Of a DNA stretch of 64,000 bases, positions 52,003 to 62,112 are shown piece after piece. Location of the stretch: contig NZ_FMIC01000002.1 in the NCBI RefSeq assembly GCF_900091625.1, forward strand, positions 5,580,001 through 5,644,000. The letters are read 5' to 3'. A program made the position numbers and the translations under genes. The first letter of the stretch is position 1. Every line of letters starts with the position of its first letter. Origin of the DNA: Micromonospora peucetia. GTDB taxonomy: Bacteria > Actinomycetota > Actinomycetes > Mycobacteriales > Micromonosporaceae. The notes beneath the pieces are model-generated. The model was given only the letters and a program-made list of their open reading frames with translations. It did no database searches and had not been told where the DNA came from.

Positions 52003-52551
52003 TCAGCTCGCGCCGTAGCCGTACCGCACGATGTGCTCGGCGGCCTTCTCGTACCCCACCGGATCCTCCGGAGCCAGCGTGCCCAGCCCGTCCACGTACC
52101 GGTTGAACATGCAGAACGCCGCCGCGATCAGCACCGTGTCGTGGATCTCCAGGTCCGTCGCGCCCGCCACCCGGGCAACCTTGACCAGGTCCGCCGTCAC
52201 CTCACGGCCACTGCGCTGCACGGCACCGGCGATCTCCAGCAGCGCCCGCAGCTTGTCGCTGATCTCGGCGGTCACCGGGTCGGCACGGACCTGGTCGACC
52301 AGCCGCATGCCCGAGGGAAGCTGCGCCGCCGCGAACGCCGAGTGCGAGGCGCAGCAGAACCGGCACTCGTTCAGCCCCGACACGTACGCCGCGATCAGTT
52401 CCCGCTCACCCGGGGTCAACGTCGGGTGCGGGGCACGCAACAACGTCTCCGCCAGCTCGTTGAGCGGCCTGGCCGTCTCGGGGCGGAACCGCATCGGGCC
52501 GTTGATGCCCGGATGCGCCCGCTCGTCGAGACCGAGGTCGATGTGTGCCAT
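52003..52551 (-). CDS. Carboxymuconolactone decarboxylase/AhpD-like protein
   Basis: A 182-residue alpha-helical protein of the AhpD/CMD family. The redox motif is in NECRFCCASHSAFA (Cys-x2-Cys plus His), followed by helical pairs ISDKLRALLEIAGAVQRS and TDLEIHDTVLIAAAFCMFNRYVDGLG. Such proteins act as peroxidase-related thiol enzymes; the partner is not visible. AGGAGGG lies 8-10 bp upstream of the ATG at 52551, a near-consensus ribosome site. It is convergent with the DUF3866 gene. Confidence 0.9.
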   Translation of the reverse strand: MAHIDLGLDERAHPGINGPMRFRPETARPLNELAETLLRAPHPTLTPGERELIAAYVSGLNECRFCCASHSAFAAAQLPSGMRLVDQVRADPVTAEISDKLRALLEIAGAVQRSGREVTADLVKVARVAGATDLEIHDTVLIAAAFCMFNRYVDGLGTLAPEDPVGYEKAAEHIVRYGYGAS

Positions 52552-52740
52552 ACGGTCACCCTCCTGCCACGGCCGCGCGTACGCGGTCGAATCGCCGACA
52601 ACGCCGAACGGGCATGACGTTCCCAGGTTCGCCGGAACCGGCACAACTTCTAGATTGCGGTGTAGTCGGACCGGCAGGACTACCGCCGGCGGCCCGGTGG
52701 CCGAGGCCGGCCGTAGGAAAGGCGACGGCGTCAGGGGTGG

Positions 52741-52926
52741 CTAGACCAGGAAGATCAGGGCGAGCCAGGCGCCCACGATCAGCGCCAGCGCGAGCCCCAG
52801 CACCCAGGTGGGCACCGTGTACTCGCCGCGCCGGTTACGTTCGATCTCGGCACGGATCTTCTCGCGGCGGCGCTCGGCCCAGTTCTGTCGCTGGCGGCCG
52901 CTGTCGGGAGGTTCAGAAGTCGTCAT
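52741..52926 (-). CDS. Small C-terminally anchored membrane protein beside pafA
   Basis: A 61-residue protein. A charged N-terminal helix (RQRQNWAERRREKIRAEIERNRRGEY) leads to one membrane helix (VPTWVLGLALALIVGAWLALIFLV) at the very end, so it is tail-anchored. It begins 69 bp after the pafA stop in the same orientation and may be cotranscribed with it. No family was recognised. The positively charged cytoplasmic head could bind a soluble partner such as a proteasome component, but this is speculation. Confidence 0.75.
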   Translation of the reverse strand: MTTSEPPDSGRQRQNWAERRREKIRAEIERNRRGEYTVPTWVLGLALALIVGAWLALIFLV

Positions 52927-52995
52927 GGCGCGGTCAGCCTACCGGGCCGGCCGGCCCGGACGGCGGTCAGCACCGCACCGGGCCGGCCGTCACCG

Positions 52996-54354
52996 TCACA
53001 TGCTGGCGATCAACCGCTCCACCCGCTCGTCGTACGCCCGGAACGGGTCCTTGCAGAGCACGGTGCGCTGCGCCTGGTCGTTGAGCTTGAGGTGCACCCA
53101 GTCGACGGTGAAGTCGCGCCGCTTCTCCTGCGCATGCCGGATGAACTCGCCGCGCAGCCGGGCCCGGGTCGTCTGCGGCGGGGTCTCCTTGGCCTCGAAG
53201 ATCTCCGGGTCGGTCGTCACCCGGTCCACCTCGCCACGCCGCTCCAGCAGCCCGTAGAGGCCCCGACCCCGGCGCACGTCGTGGTAGGCGAGGTCCATCT
53301 GGGCCACTCGCGGGTGCGACAGCGGCAGGTCGTGCTTGCGCTGGTAGCGCTCGATGAGCCGCAACTTGGTCACCCAGTCGATCTCCCGGGACACCGGCTC
53401 CAGGTCACCGGTCTCCACCGCGCTCAACACCCGGCCCCACAGCTCCACCACCCGCTTGGCGGTCTGGTCGCCGCCGCGGCGCTCCACGAACTCCGTCGCC
53501 TTGGCCAGGTATTCCTGCTGGATCTCCAGCGCGCTGACCTCCTTTCCGGAGGAGAGCCGCACCTTGCGCCGGCCGGTGATGTCGTGCGACACCTCGCGGA
53601 TCGCCCGGATCGGGTTCTCCAGCGTCAGGTCACGCATCACCACCCCGGCCTCGATCATCCGCAGCACGATGTCGGCGGTGCCGACCTTGAGCAGCGTGGT
53701 GACCTCGTTCATGTTGGAGTCGCCGACGATGACGTGCAGCCGGCGGTAGCGCTCCGCGTCCGCGTGCGGCTCGTCCCGGGTGTTGATGATCGGCCGACTC
53801 CGGGTCGTCGCCGACGAGACACCCTCCCAGATGTGCTCGGCCCGCTGGGAGAGACAGTAGACCGCCCCGCGCGGCGTCTGCAGCACCTTGCCCGCCCCGC
53901 AGATCAACTGCCGGGTGACCAGGAACGGAATCAGCACGTCGGCCAGCCGACCGAACTCCCCGTGCCGGGACACCAGATAGTTCTCGTGGCAGCCGTACGA
54001 GTTGCCGGCCGAATCGGTGTTGTTCTTGAACAGGTAGATCTCGCCCGCGATGCCTTCGTCGTGCAACCGCTTCTCCGCGTCGACGAGCAGACCCTCCAGG
54101 ATCCGCTCACCGGCCCGGTCGTGCGCCACCAGGTCCACCACCGAGTCGCACTCCGGCGTGGCGTACTCCGGGTGCGAGCCGACGTCCAGATAGAGCCGGG
54201 CGCCGTTGCGTAGGAACACGTTGCTCGACCGGCCCCACGACACCACGCGGCGGAAGAGGTACCGGGCGACCTCGTCGGGGGACAGCCGCCGCTGCCCACG
54301 GTAGGTGCAGGTGACGCCGTACTCGGTCTCGATGCCGAAGATTCGCCGCTCCAT
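52996..54354 (-). CDS. pafA: Pup-protein ligase PafA
   Basis: A 452-residue carboxylate-amine ligase, the same length as the M. tuberculosis enzyme. It uses ATP to activate the C-terminal Glu of Pup and join it to a lysine of the target. Motifs: GIETEYGV with Glu9 (magnesium/ATP), catalytic Asp57 in [63 protein letters not shown]. The C-terminal lobe ends in [18 protein letters not shown]. It lacks the loop insertion seen in Dop, which distinguishes the two paralogues. ATG at 54354. Confidence 0.98.
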   Translation of the reverse strand: MERRIFGIETEYGVTCTYRGQRRLSPDEVARYLFRRVVSWGRSSNVFLRNGARLYLDVGSHPEYATPECDSVVDLVAHDRAGERILEGLLVDAEKRLHDEGIAGEIYLFKNNTDSAGNSYGCHENYLVSRHGEFGRLADVLIPFLVTRQLICGAGKVLQTPRGAVYCLSQRAEHIWEGVSSATTRSRPIINTRDEPHADAERYRRLHVIVGDSNMNEVTTLLKVGTADIVLRMIEAGVVMRDLTLENPIRAIREVSHDITGRRKVRLSSGKEVSALEIQQEYLAKATEFVERRGGDQTAKRVVELWGRVLSAVETGDLEPVSREIDWVTKLRLIERYQRKHDLPLSHPRVAQMDLAYHDVRRGRGLYGLLERRGEVDRVTTDPEIFEAKETPPQTTRARLRGEFIRHAQEKRRDFTVDWVHLKLNDQAQRTVLCKDPFRAYDERVERLIASM

Positions 54355-54722
54355 GATGAGACACTAGCCGCCCGAAGCCCCAGATGGGCAGCGCACACCG
54401 TGCCCCTCTCACCCGGACGCCCCAGCAGCCCCTGGCCTCCGGCCGCGCGGGCCGGTGAACACGCGAGTCGGCTGCCACGGACGGCATGCCCCGGTCCGCC
54501 CTCGCGTCCCAGGTGGACGCCCGCTGCGCCGTGCGGTAGGCGACCACGGTCACCGGCGTGGCCCGCAGCCGCTCTCCCGGGGACGCCAGGACCGGCGGAT
54601 GTCACGTGAGCCGGCCCGCGACGGACTCTCGGCACGTCCAGGACCGGCGGACGTGGACACGGGCCCCGGACGGACGGCCCGGCAGTCAACGCTCCGGACC
54701 GCCCGCGCCGGGGCGTGGTCCG
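54355..54722. other. Intergenic region between prcA and pafA
   Basis: About 370 bp with no gene recognised. A short near-repeat of the sequence CCAGGACCGGCGGA occurs at about 54587 and 54639. The pafA promoter is presumably here. The prcA stop at 54723 has no clear hairpin next to it. Confidence 0.5.
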
Positions 54723-55544
54723 CTACGCCTCGGGGGTCTCCTGGCCCTCCAGGTCCGCCGAGCCAGCCGACGTGGTGGGCTTCTTGGCCTCCTCGGTCGG
54801 CGAGGACGGCGTCTCCGGGCGGGCCGGCACCGGCTGCTCGGCCTTGTCTCCGTCCAGCAGCGCGGTCAACGCGGCACCGGTGACACGACGGAACGTCCGC
54901 CCGACCCGGCGCCGGTCCAGGACCGCCACCTCCAACTGGTTGGCGGCGATGGCCCGGGAGGCGCCGCCCTCTCCCCCGACGCTGCCCAGCGCCCGCACCG
55001 CGACGCGCACCGCCTCGCCCAGCGACATGTCCGGACGGTGGTCGGACTTCAGCACGCCGGTGATCGCCTCGGCCTGCCCGCCCATCGCCATCCGGCCCGG
55101 CTCGTCGTTGACCGAACCGTCGTAGGTGAGCCGGTAGAGCTCGTCGTCCTCGGCGGTGGTGCCGACCTCGGCCACGCAGATCTCCACCTCGAACGGCTTC
55201 GACTGCTCGGTGAAGATGGCGCCCAGGGTCTGCGCGAACGCGTTCGCCAGAGCCCGGCCGGTGACGTCACGCCGGTCGTAGCTCAGGCCGTTCAGGTCGG
55301 CCATCCGCACCCCGGCCCGACGCAGGTTCTCGAACTCGTTGTAGCGGCCGACGGCCGCGAAGCCGATCCGGTCGTAGATCTCACTGACCTTGTGCAGGGC
55401 GCTGGACAAGTTCTCGGCGACGAAGAGCACCCCGCCCTCGTAGCTCAGGACCACCGCGCTGCGGCCCCGGGCGATGCCCTTGCGAGCCAACTCGGAACGG
55501 TCGCGCATGATCTGCTCGGGCGAAGCGTAGAACTGCATGGCCAC
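54723..55544 (-). CDS. prcA: Proteasome alpha subunit
   Basis: A 273-residue alpha subunit of the 20S proteasome. It begins with the gate segment [33 protein letters not shown]. The alpha fold continues with [43 protein letters not shown] and EICVAEVG. The final 60 residues are a variable acidic/Ser/Pro-rich tail. Alpha rings form the outer layers and recruit the ARC ATPase. It is 61 bp downstream of prcB. Confidence 0.97.
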   Translation of the reverse strand: MAMQFYASPEQIMRDRSELARKGIARGRSAVVLSYEGGVLFVAENLSSALHKVSEIYDRIGFAAVGRYNEFENLRRAGVRMADLNGLSYDRRDVTGRALANAFAQTLGAIFTEQSKPFEVEICVAEVGTTAEDDELYRLTYDGSVNDEPGRMAMGGQAEAITGVLKSDHRPDMSLGEAVRVAVRALGSVGGEGGASRAIAANQLEVAVLDRRRVGRTFRRVTGAALTALLDGDKAEQPVPARPETPSSPTEEAKKPTTSAGSADLEGQETPEA

Positions 55545-55605
55545 GGCGGCGGTTCTCCTTAGGGCGCTGTGCTGACGGCTGCTGACTGGTGCGGGCGGGA
55601 GCGGA

Positions 55606-56445
55606 TCAACCGCCCGGATTCTCCATCCGACCGGAGACCACGCTCTCGGCGATCACCGACATCTCCTCTTCGGTGAGCCGGTGGGTGCCCTCCGCCGTCG
55701 CCGTCATCACCACCGGGTAGATCCGCCGGATCAGGTCCGGGCCGCCGGTCGCGGTGTCGTCGTCGGCCGCGTCGTAGAGCGCCTCGACCGCGAGCCGGAC
55801 CGCCTCATCGATGGAGATCCCCGGCTGGAAACGCTTCTTCAGCGCCGACCGGGCGAAGATCGAGCCGGAGCCGATCGCGTCGTAGCCGGTCTCCTCGTAG
55901 GGGCCGCCCGTGACGTCGAAACTGAAGATGCGCCCGGCCCGCGCCGGGTCCTTCGCGGCCAGGTCGTAGCCGGCGAAGAGCGGGATCACCGCGAGACCCT
56001 GCATCGCGGCGCCCAGGTTGCCGCGGATCATCGAGGCGAGCCGGTTGGCCTTGCCGTCGAGTGAGAGCATCGCGCCCTCGATCTTCTCGTAGTGCTCCAG
56101 CTCCACCTGGAACAGTCGCATCAGCTCGATGCCGATACCGGCCGTGCCGGCGATGCCGACCAGGGAGTGCGCGTCGGCCGGGTGCACCTTCTCGATGTCG
56201 CGCTGGGCGATCAGGTTGCCCATGGTGGCCCGCCGGTCGCCGGCCATCACGACACCGCCGGCGGCCGAGATGGCCACGATGGTCGTCGCGTGCGGCGCCA
56301 TGTCGGCGGCCATACCCGGCGGCAGCGGCCGGCGGCCGGGCAGCATCTCGGGGGCCACCTTGCTCAGGAACGAGGTGAAGGAGGACGTCCCCGCGTTGGT
56401 GAACACATCTGGTAGACGCCCGGATGGATCAAAACCCGCTGCCAC
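55606..56445 (-). CDS. prcB: Proteasome beta subunit (catalytic)
   Basis: A 279-residue precursor. A 53-residue propeptide ([17 protein letters not shown]) precedes the nucleophile Thr54 at TTIVAI, which becomes residue 1 after autocleavage. [22 protein letters not shown] and [16 protein letters not shown] supply the Asp and Lys of the active site. GTG at 56445 follows GAGAGG. This start lies 82 bp inside the upstream endonuclease VII-like gene, so the two overlap in different frames. Beta rings form the proteolytic core of the particle. Confidence 0.97.
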   Translation of the reverse strand: MAAGFDPSGRLPDVFTNAGTSSFTSFLSKVAPEMLPGRRPLPPGMAADMAPHATTIVAISAAGGVVMAGDRRATMGNLIAQRDIEKVHPADAHSLVGIAGTAGIGIELMRLFQVELEHYEKIEGAMLSLDGKANRLASMIRGNLGAAMQGLAVIPLFAGYDLAAKDPARAGRIFSFDVTGGPYEETGYDAIGSGSIFARSALKKRFQPGISIDEAVRLAVEALYDAADDDTATGGPDLIRRIYPVVMTATAEGTHRLTEEEMSVIAESVVSGRMENPGG

Positions 56446-57050
56446 GTGGTTCCTCTCAGATATGTGATCGCCCCGGCCAGCCGCGACTGATCGTCACGGA
56501 ACTGGCCAAGACCACCGTTGCAGTTGAAGCACAATATCCCGCGCACCCATCCGGTGCGATGATCGTGGTCCAGATGTTGGGGGTCCGCGCCGCCACAGAT
56601 CGCGCAGACCCCGCCCTGTTCGGCCAGGAGCTCGTCGAACTCCTTCTCCCCGATGCCGTAGCGCTGCCGCAGGTGGTATTCGCGGTTTCCGCCGTACAGG
56701 CGCTGCTTGGTCTCCCGGGTCCTGGCGTTGTGGCAGGGCTTACAGTAGGTGGCATAGCCGGTGCTGTCCGACCGGTTACGAGGAAAGTCGCTGACGGGTT
56801 TCACCGACCCGCAGTCGGCACAGAATCGGTGCCCCTCCGGAAGCTCCCGCGCCGGCTTGACGCTCCGGCCGTGCGTCTCCCCCACCCGCTTGGCGTAGCT
56901 GGCCTTGGATCGCTGGTTGAAGCACGATTTGCAGTAGCTGCCGCGACGACTGGGTCGCTTGCTGCTCGAACAGAAATCGTCGAGCAGCTTCCATTCCCCA
57001 CAGTCGCGGCAGCGACGCCGCCCGTCCCGGTCGTCAGAAGGAATTGACAT
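56364..57050 (-). CDS. Endonuclease VII-like HNH protein with Cys-rich N-terminus
   Basis: A 228-residue protein with the recombination endonuclease VII/HNH pattern at the C-terminal half: [24 protein letters not shown], the catalytic [28 protein letters not shown], and ITYL. The first 110 residues carry two zinc-ribbon-like blocks, CRDCGEWK...YCKSCF and CADCGSVK...YCKPCHN. The ATG at 57050 lies 21 bp after the pup stop. The gene ends inside prcB, in another frame. It sits between pup and prcB, a place I recall being occupied by such genes in other actinomycetes. Its role with the proteasome is unknown; DNA-damage-linked nuclease activity is an inference. Confidence 0.88.
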   Translation of the reverse strand: MSIPSDDRDGRRRCRDCGEWKLLDDFCSSSKRPSRRGSYCKSCFNQRSKASYAKRVGETHGRSVKPARELPEGHRFCADCGSVKPVSDFPRNRSDSTGYATYCKPCHNARTRETKQRLYGGNREYHLRQRYGIGEKEFDELLAEQGGVCAICGGADPQHLDHDHRTGWVRGILCFNCNGGLGQFRDDQSRLAGAITYLRGTTWQRVLIHPGVYQMCSPTRGRPPSPRS

Positions 57051-57071
57051 GTCCGGTTCGCCCCGGTTTAG

Positions 57072-57287
57072 TCACTGTCCTCCCTTTTGCACGTAACCAC
57101 GCACGAATTCCTCGGCGTTCTCCTCGAGGACCGAGTCGATCTCGTCGAGCAGGTCGTCGACGTCCTCGGTGATCTCGGCGTGCCGCTCGGCGACCTCCGG
57201 GTTCGCCTCCGTGGTGACGTCCTCGACTTCCTCGCCCTGACGCGACTTGCCCGACTGCGACTGCCCGCCGCTGTCACGAGTGGCCAT
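57072..57287 (-). CDS. pup: Prokaryotic ubiquitin-like protein Pup
   Basis: A 71-residue, mostly disordered protein with the conserved C-terminal half VDDLLDEIDSVLEENAEEFVRGYVQKGGQ. The final GGQ must be deamidated to GGE by Dop before PafA can ligate it to lysines, so this is the Gln-type Pup of most actinobacteria. The central coiled-coil helix (about 39-62) binds the ARC coiled coils. ATG at 57287 (MATRDSGG) has GGAGGCAGCA just upstream; longer in-frame starts are less likely. Downstream are the nuclease and proteasome genes. Confidence 0.98.
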   Translation of the reverse strand: MATRDSGGQSQSGKSRQGEEVEDVTTEANPEVAERHAEITEDVDDLLDEIDSVLEENAEEFVRGYVQKGGQ

Positions 57288-57344
57288 TGCTGCCTCCTCC
57301 ACGATCGCCCTGCGATCAACTTACCTCGCGGAGGCGACGAAAAG

Positions 57345-57376
57345 CCCGCCGCGCGCCGGCTTCGGCACGCGGCGGG
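57345..57376 (-). terminator. Hairpin between dop and pup
   Basis: Inverted repeat CCCGCCGCG (57345-57353) and CGCGGCGGG (57368-57376) with a 14-base loop, 16 bp after the dop stop. A modest terminator or processing site between dop and pup. Confidence 0.55.
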
Positions 57377-57392
57377 GATCCGTCGACGACGG

Positions 57393-58910
57393 TCAGCCTC
57401 CGGTGAGGGTCTCCAACAGGTCCTTGGCGCTGGAGCAGCGGTCGAAGAGCGCGCCAACGTGCGTGCGGGTGCCGCGCTCCGGCTCCATCATCGGCACCCG
57501 GACCAGCGACTCCCGCCCGACGTCGAAGATGACCGAGTCCCAGCTGGCCGCGACGACCTCGGAGGCGTACTGGGCCAGGCAGCGGCCACGGAAGTAGGCC
57601 CGGGTGTCCTCCGGCGGTTCGGTCATCGCGGTACGGGTCTGCTCGGCGTCGAGCAGCGTCTTCATCGCGCCCCGGGAGACCAGCCGGTTGTAGAGGCCCT
57701 TCTCCGGACGGACGTCGGAGTACTGGAGGTCGACCAGTTGGAGCTTGTGCGAGCCCCAGCCGAGCTGCTCCCGCTCCCGGTAGCCCTCCAGCAGCCGCAG
57801 CTTGGCCACCCAGTCCAACTCGTCGGCACAGAGCATGACGTCGCGGCCCAGCCGGTCCAGCACGCCCTCCCAGCGGTCGAGCACGTCGAGGGTCTGCGCG
57901 TCGGCGTCGGTGCCGTAGCGGTCATCCACGAAGGACCGGACCCGCTCGTAGTAGGCCCACTGGAGATCCAGGGCGGTCAGCCGCCGCCCGTCGCGCAGCC
58001 GCATCCGGTACGTCAGGGACGGGTCATGGCTGACAGCACGCAACTCGCTGACCGGATCGGCGATGCCGAGGTCGGCACCGAGCGCCTTCTCCTCGATCAT
58101 CGTGAGGATCAGCGCCGTGGTGCCGACCTTCAGGTACGTGGAGATCTCCGACAGGTTCGCGTCGCCGATGATGACGTGCAGCCGGCGGTACTTGTCGGCG
58201 TCGGCGTGCGGCTCGTCGCGGGTGTTGATGATCGGCCGCTTGAGGGTGGTCTCCAGGCCGACCTCGACCTCGAAGAAGTCCGCGCGCTGGGAGATCTGGA
58301 AGCCGTTCTGCCCGCCGTCCTGGCCGATGCCGACCCGGCCGGCGCCGCAGACGATCTGCCGGGTCACGAAGAACGGCGTGAGGTACGCGACGATGTCGGC
58401 GAACGGCGTCTGGCGGCGCATCAGGTAGTTCTCGTGGGAGCCGTAGCTGGCGCCCTTGTTGTCGGTGTTGTTCTTGTAGAGGTGGATCGGCTGGGTGCCG
58501 GGGATGGTGGCGGCACGGCGGGCCGCCTCGGCCATCACCCGCTCCCCCGCCTTGTCCCAACGCACCAGGTCCAGCGGGTTGGTCACCTCGGGTGTGGAGT
58601 ATTCCGGGTGGGCGTGATCGACGTAGAGCCGCGCCCCGTTGGTGAGTATCACGTTGGCGAGCCCGAGGTCCTCGTCGGCGAGCGCCTCGGCCGGGTCGTA
58701 CGCGGCGCCCGAGTAGGTGAAGCCGCGTGCGTCGCGCAGCGGCGACTCCTCCTCGTAGTCCCAGCGGGCACGGCCGCCCCGGTTGAGTTCCGGGCGCGCC
58801 CCGTAGGCGTTGACCACCTGGGAAGAGGTGACCATGGGGTTGGCCCCGGCCTGGCCGGGAACGGAGATGCCGTACTCGACCTCGGTGCCCATGATCCGTC
58901 TTACGCTCAT
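57393..58910 (-). CDS. dop: Pup deamidase/depupylase Dop
   Basis: A 505-residue paralogue of PafA. It deamidates the C-terminal Gln of Pup and removes Pup from proteins. Evidence: [13 protein letters not shown] at the N-terminus and the long insertion 24-75 ([21 protein letters not shown] and after), called the Dop loop and absent from PafA. It is followed by [20 protein letters not shown] with catalytic Asp98, [20 protein letters not shown] and [31 protein letters not shown] at 58910 gives the family length. It lies directly between arc and pup. Confidence 0.98.
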   Translation of the reverse strand: MSVRRIMGTEVEYGISVPGQAGANPMVTSSQVVNAYGARPELNRGGRARWDYEEESPLRDARGFTYSGAAYDPAEALADEDLGLANVILTNGARLYVDHAHPEYSTPEVTNPLDLVRWDKAGERVMAEAARRAATIPGTQPIHLYKNNTDNKGASYGSHENYLMRRQTPFADIVAYLTPFFVTRQIVCGAGRVGIGQDGGQNGFQISQRADFFEVEVGLETTLKRPIINTRDEPHADADKYRRLHVIIGDANLSEISTYLKVGTTALILTMIEEKALGADLGIADPVSELRAVSHDPSLTYRMRLRDGRRLTALDLQWAYYERVRSFVDDRYGTDADAQTLDVLDRWEGVLDRLGRDVMLCADELDWVAKLRLLEGYREREQLGWGSHKLQLVDLQYSDVRPEKGLYNRLVSRGAMKTLLDAEQTRTAMTEPPEDTRAYFRGRCLAQYASEVVAASWDSVIFDVGRESLVRVPMMEPERGTRTHVGALFDRCSSAKDLLETLTGG

Positions 58911-59029
58911 CGACCTACCCGCTTCGCTCGCCCGACCGGTCCCCCGTCACATCGAGCGTAGTCGGCTGCGCGGCGGAAGGGGGCACGCCGGACCGGGGCG
59001 ACGGCGGCTGCGGGCGAGGTGCGGACGGG

Positions 59030-59064
59030 ACGGGGCCCGTGACGCGTCGCGTCACGGGCCCCGT
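59030..59064 (-). terminator. Strong terminator after arc
   Basis: A perfect 16-bp inverted repeat (59030-59045 and 59049-59064) with a 3-base loop, 11 bp after the arc stop. It separates arc from dop, so dop needs its own promoter or read-through. Confidence 0.85.
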
Positions 59065-59075
59065 GCGGGTGTCCG

Positions 59076-60857
59076 TCAGAGGTACTGGCCGGTGTTGCTG
59101 GCGGTCTCGATGGACCGACCGGCCTCCGCGCCCTTGCCGCCGGAGACGAGCGTGCGGATGTAGACGATCCGCTCGCCCTTCTTGCCGGAGATGCGGGCCC
59201 AGTCGTCGGGGTTGGTGGTGTTGGGCAGGTCCTCGTTCTCCCGGAACTCGTCGACGCAGGCGTCGAGGAGGTGCTGCAGGCGCAGGCCCTTGCGTCCGGA
59301 GGTGAGGAATTCCTTGATGGCCATCTTCTTGCCCCGGTCGACGATGTTCTGGATCATCGCTCCCGAGTTGAAGTCCTTGAAGTAGAGGACTTCCTTGTCG
59401 CCGTTGGCGTAGGTGACCTCGAGGAAGCGGTTCTCCTCGGTCTCCGAATACATCCGCAGCACGACCGCGTCGATCATCGCCGCGACGGTGGCCCGGGGGT
59501 CGCCGCCGTGCTCGGCCAGATCGTCCGGGTGCAGCGGCAGCCCGGAGAGGATGTACTTGGAGAAGATGTCCTTGGCCGCCTCGGCGTCCGGCCGCTCGAT
59601 CTTGATTTTCACGTCGAGCCGGCCGGGGCGCAGGATCGCCGGGTCGATCATGTCTTCCCGGTTGGAGGCGCCGATGACGATGACGTTCTCCAGCCCCTCC
59701 ACACCGTCGATCTCGCTGAGCAGCTGCGGAACGATGGTGTTCTCCACGTCGGAGGAGACGCCGGAGCCGCGGGTCCGGAAGATCGAGTCCATCTCGTCGA
59801 AGAACACGATGACCGGGGTGCCTTCGCCAGCCTTCTCGCGGGCCCGCTGGAAGATCAGCCGGATGTGCCGCTCGGTCTCGCCGACGTACTTGTTGAGCAG
59901 CTCCGGACCCTTGATGTTGAGGAAGAAGCTGGTGTGCTTCTCCTTGCCCGCCCGCTCGGCGATCTTCTTCGCCAGCGAGTTGGCCACCGCCTTGGCGATC
60001 AACGTCTTGCCGCAGCCGGGCGGGCCGTAGAGCAGGATGCCCTTCGGCGGACGGAGCTGGTGCTCGCGGAACAGGTCGGCGTGCAGGAAGGGCAGCTCCA
60101 CCGCGTCGCGGATCTGCTCGATCTGCGAGTGGAGGCCACCGATGTCGGTGTAGCCGACGTCGGGCACCTCCTCCAGGACGAGTTCCTCGACCTCGCTCTT
60201 CGGGATCCGCTCGTACGCGTACGCCGAACGGGGCTCGATCATGAGCGAGTCGCCGGCCCGGATCGGCGCGCCGATCAGGGTTTCGGCGAGGTGCACGATG
60301 CGCTCCTCGTCGGAGTGCGAGACCACCAGTGCCCGGTCGCCCGGGCTGTCGTCGGGACCCGCGAGGATCTCCTTGAGCATCACCACCTCGCCGACCCGCT
60401 CGTAGCCGAACGCGTCGACGATGTTGAGCGCGTCGTTGAGCAGGACCTCCTGGCCTCGCCGCAGCTCGGCGACGTCCAGCGAGGGCGAGACGGAGACACG
60501 GAGCTTGCGTCCGCCGGTGAAGACGTCCACCGTGCCGTCGTCGTGCCGCGCGAGGAAGACGCCGTAACCACTCGGCGGTTGCGCGAGGCGGTCGATCTCC
60601 TCCTTGAGCGTCACGATCTGCGTGCGAGCCTCCTTGAGGGTGCTCACGAGCCGGTCGTTGTTCTCTGTCAGCCGCGCCAACTGTGCCTGGGTGGCCGCCA
60701 GCCGCTCTTCGAGCTGCCGGACGTGTCGGGGGCTTTCGGTCAACTTGCGCCGCACCAGAGCGAGTTCCTCTTGAAGGAACGCGACCTGCGTGGAGAGATC
60801 GTGGGCCTCCTTCTCCCACCGTGCGGCGCGCGAGTCCGCGTCGTCGCTGCGTGCCAC
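59076..60857 (-). CDS. arc: Proteasomal AAA+ ATPase ARC/Mpa
   Basis: A 593-residue hexameric unfoldase that recognises Pup and threads tagged proteins into the 20S core. Residues 10-90 form the coiled coil that binds Pup. Residues 95-225 hold two OB domains. The AAA module has Walker A GPPGCGKT (278-285), Walker B VFFDEMDS (about 349-356) and arginine-finger segments (AILRPGRLD). The C-terminus GQYL matches the gate-opening tail that docks on PrcA. GTG at 60857 follows GGGAGGTGGG. A ferredoxin gene is divergent. Confidence 0.98.
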   Translation of the reverse strand: MARSDDADSRAARWEKEAHDLSTQVAFLQEELALVRRKLTESPRHVRQLEERLAATQAQLARLTENNDRLVSTLKEARTQIVTLKEEIDRLAQPPSGYGVFLARHDDGTVDVFTGGRKLRVSVSPSLDVAELRRGQEVLLNDALNIVDAFGYERVGEVVMLKEILAGPDDSPGDRALVVSHSDEERIVHLAETLIGAPIRAGDSLMIEPRSAYAYERIPKSEVEELVLEEVPDVGYTDIGGLHSQIEQIRDAVELPFLHADLFREHQLRPPKGILLYGPPGCGKTLIAKAVANSLAKKIAERAGKEKHTSFFLNIKGPELLNKYVGETERHIRLIFQRAREKAGEGTPVIVFFDEMDSIFRTRGSGVSSDVENTIVPQLLSEIDGVEGLENVIVIGASNREDMIDPAILRPGRLDVKIKIERPDAEAAKDIFSKYILSGLPLHPDDLAEHGGDPRATVAAMIDAVVLRMYSETEENRFLEVTYANGDKEVLYFKDFNSGAMIQNIVDRGKKMAIKEFLTSGRKGLRLQHLLDACVDEFRENEDLPNTTNPDDWARISGKKGERIVYIRTLVSGGKGAEAGRSIETASNTGQYL

Positions 60858-61034
60858 GTCCCACCTCCCCGGGGGGCTTGAACGTTCTGCCCTAACACTA
60901 GCCGCTATGAGGCCGATTCGGTCCCACGCAACGCGCTCGTCACCGAACCTTGATCGCGAAGGGTGGCCCCGGGGGCCGGTCCGGTCGTTCGGGTACCGTC
61001 GGGGCGTGGGACGGGAGAACATGGGGGGAACACC

Positions 61035-61331
61035 GTGGCAGAGGTCGTGACGGACCAACTGCAGGTCTGGGTTGACCAGGATCTCTGCACGGGCGACGGG
61101 CTCTGCGTGCAGTACGCGCCTGACGTCTTCGAATTCGACGTCGACGGGCTCGCGTACGTCAAGGGACCCGACGGTGAGCTGCGGATGGCGCCCGGCAGCC
61201 GGGTCGACGTGCCGGAGCACCTGCGCCTCGAGGTGATCGACTCGGCGAAGGAGTGCCCGGGCGACTGCATCCACGTCGTGCGCGGCAGCGACGGCGTCGA
61301 GGTGGCCGGCCCGGAGGCCGAGGAGGACTGA
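61035..61331 (+). CDS. [3Fe-4S]-type ferredoxin
   Basis: A 98-residue ferredoxin. The pattern is [29 protein letters not shown] (Cys-x5-Cys, as in single-cluster [3Fe-4S] ferredoxins with the middle Cys missing), then [10 protein letters not shown] with the CP motif. The usual partner Cys after CP is part of a Cys-x3-Cys pair here. Such ferredoxins feed cytochromes P450 or other oxidases. GTG at 61035 has ATGGGGGGA upstream. It is divergent from arc with a 177-bp gap. Its partner enzyme is not in the window. Confidence 0.88.
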   Translation: MAEVVTDQLQVWVDQDLCTGDGLCVQYAPDVFEFDVDGLAYVKGPDGELRMAPGSRVDVPEHLRLEVIDSAKECPGDCIHVVRGSDGVEVAGPEAEED

Positions 61332-61336
61332 CGGTC

Positions 61337-61370
61337 CCGTCCTTCCGCGCCGGGCGGCGCGGAAGGACGG
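61337..61370 (+). terminator. Terminator after the ferredoxin
   Basis: A perfect 15-bp inverted repeat (61337-61351 and 61356-61370) with loop GGGC, 6 bp after the ferredoxin stop. Confidence 0.85.
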
Positions 61371-61458
61371 CCCGACCGCACGCCCGGCCTGACGGCAGGC
61401 CGGCCTGTGGACCCACCGGAGCGCCCGGGACGGGACACGGCCGGCCCGGGCGTACGGC

Positions 61459-62031
61459 TCAGAGCATCGGGCGGCCGACCACCGAGGCGACCAGGCGGGC
61501 GAACTCCTCCAGGCGGGCGATCTGCCCGGCGCCGCCGTCGTCGAGGGTCTTGCCGAAGCGCAGCGCGTCGTGTCGGGGCGCGCCCACCGCCTCGTCACTG
61601 GGCGGCGCCTCGTCCAGCGAGGTGAGCAGCAGGTAGACGTCGATGCTGTCGACCCGGATCCCGCCGTCGTCGTCGCGGGTCAGCCGGCGCCGGCAGCCGA
61701 CCTCGGTCACCGTGGAGACCGGCACCACCCGCAGCGACGAGGTCATCGATCCCGGTGGCCCCTCCTCCGGTGGAACGTCCTCACCGTGCCAGAGGACGAG
61801 CCGACTGCCGTCGCAGACCACGACCTCCTGCCACACCCCGTTCACCTCGTTGACGAAGCGTTCCAGGGTGAAGCCGAGCACCGATGCCCCGCGCAGTACC
61901 CCGCCGAGCGCCTCCAGCGCGACGTCGGGGTCCCGCAGGTACGCCCGGGCCGCCGATTCGAGGTCCTGGTAGGGCGACCAGTCCGGGAACACCGCCGGCA
62001 GGTCACCCCCGCCGAAACCCGGCCGGCTCAT
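61459..62031 (-). CDS. Conserved-looking hypothetical protein
   Basis: A 190-residue soluble protein not assigned to a family. It has a mixed alpha/beta pattern ([16 protein letters not shown] is absent as a domain mark; the frame reads [18 protein letters not shown], then [35 protein letters not shown]). It lies about 80 bp downstream of trmI in the same orientation and is probably cotranscribed unless the palindrome at 62050 stops transcription. Composition and codon pattern are typical of a real gene. The start is an ATG at 62031 (MSRPGFGG) with GGAGGTGGC upstream. Confidence 0.75.
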   Translation of the reverse strand: MSRPGFGGGDLPAVFPDWSPYQDLESAARAYLRDPDVALEALGGVLRGASVLGFTLERFVNEVNGVWQEVVVCDGSRLVLWHGEDVPPEEGPPGSMTSSLRVVPVSTVTEVGCRRRLTRDDDGGIRVDSIDVYLLLTSLDEAPPSDEAVGAPRHDALRFGKTLDDGGAGQIARLEEFARLVASVVGRPML

Positions 62032-62049
62032 GCCACCTCCCCGTGCCCG

Positions 62050-62073
62050 GCCTGCCGGCGCGCGCCGGCAGGC
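62050..62073 (-). terminator. Palindrome after trmI
   Basis: A perfect 24-bp palindrome (12-bp arms meeting at 62061/62062) between the trmI stop and the next gene. It may be a terminator or attenuator, as the loop must form from the inner bases. Confidence 0.55.
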
Positions 62074-62112
62074 GGGATCCGTCCGTTCACTCCTCGTCGC
62101 CCCGCCGTGCCG

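Noticed and set aside
55606..56445. A later prcB start that would avoid overlap with the nuclease gene
   Set aside because: The GTG at 56445 has a ribosome site and yields the expected propeptide of 53 residues before the catalytic Thr; a later start would shorten the propeptide.
59271..60881. A 536-codon plus-strand open frame antisense to arc
   Set aside because: ARC on the minus strand has every expected motif. The antisense protein has no domain and no start signal.
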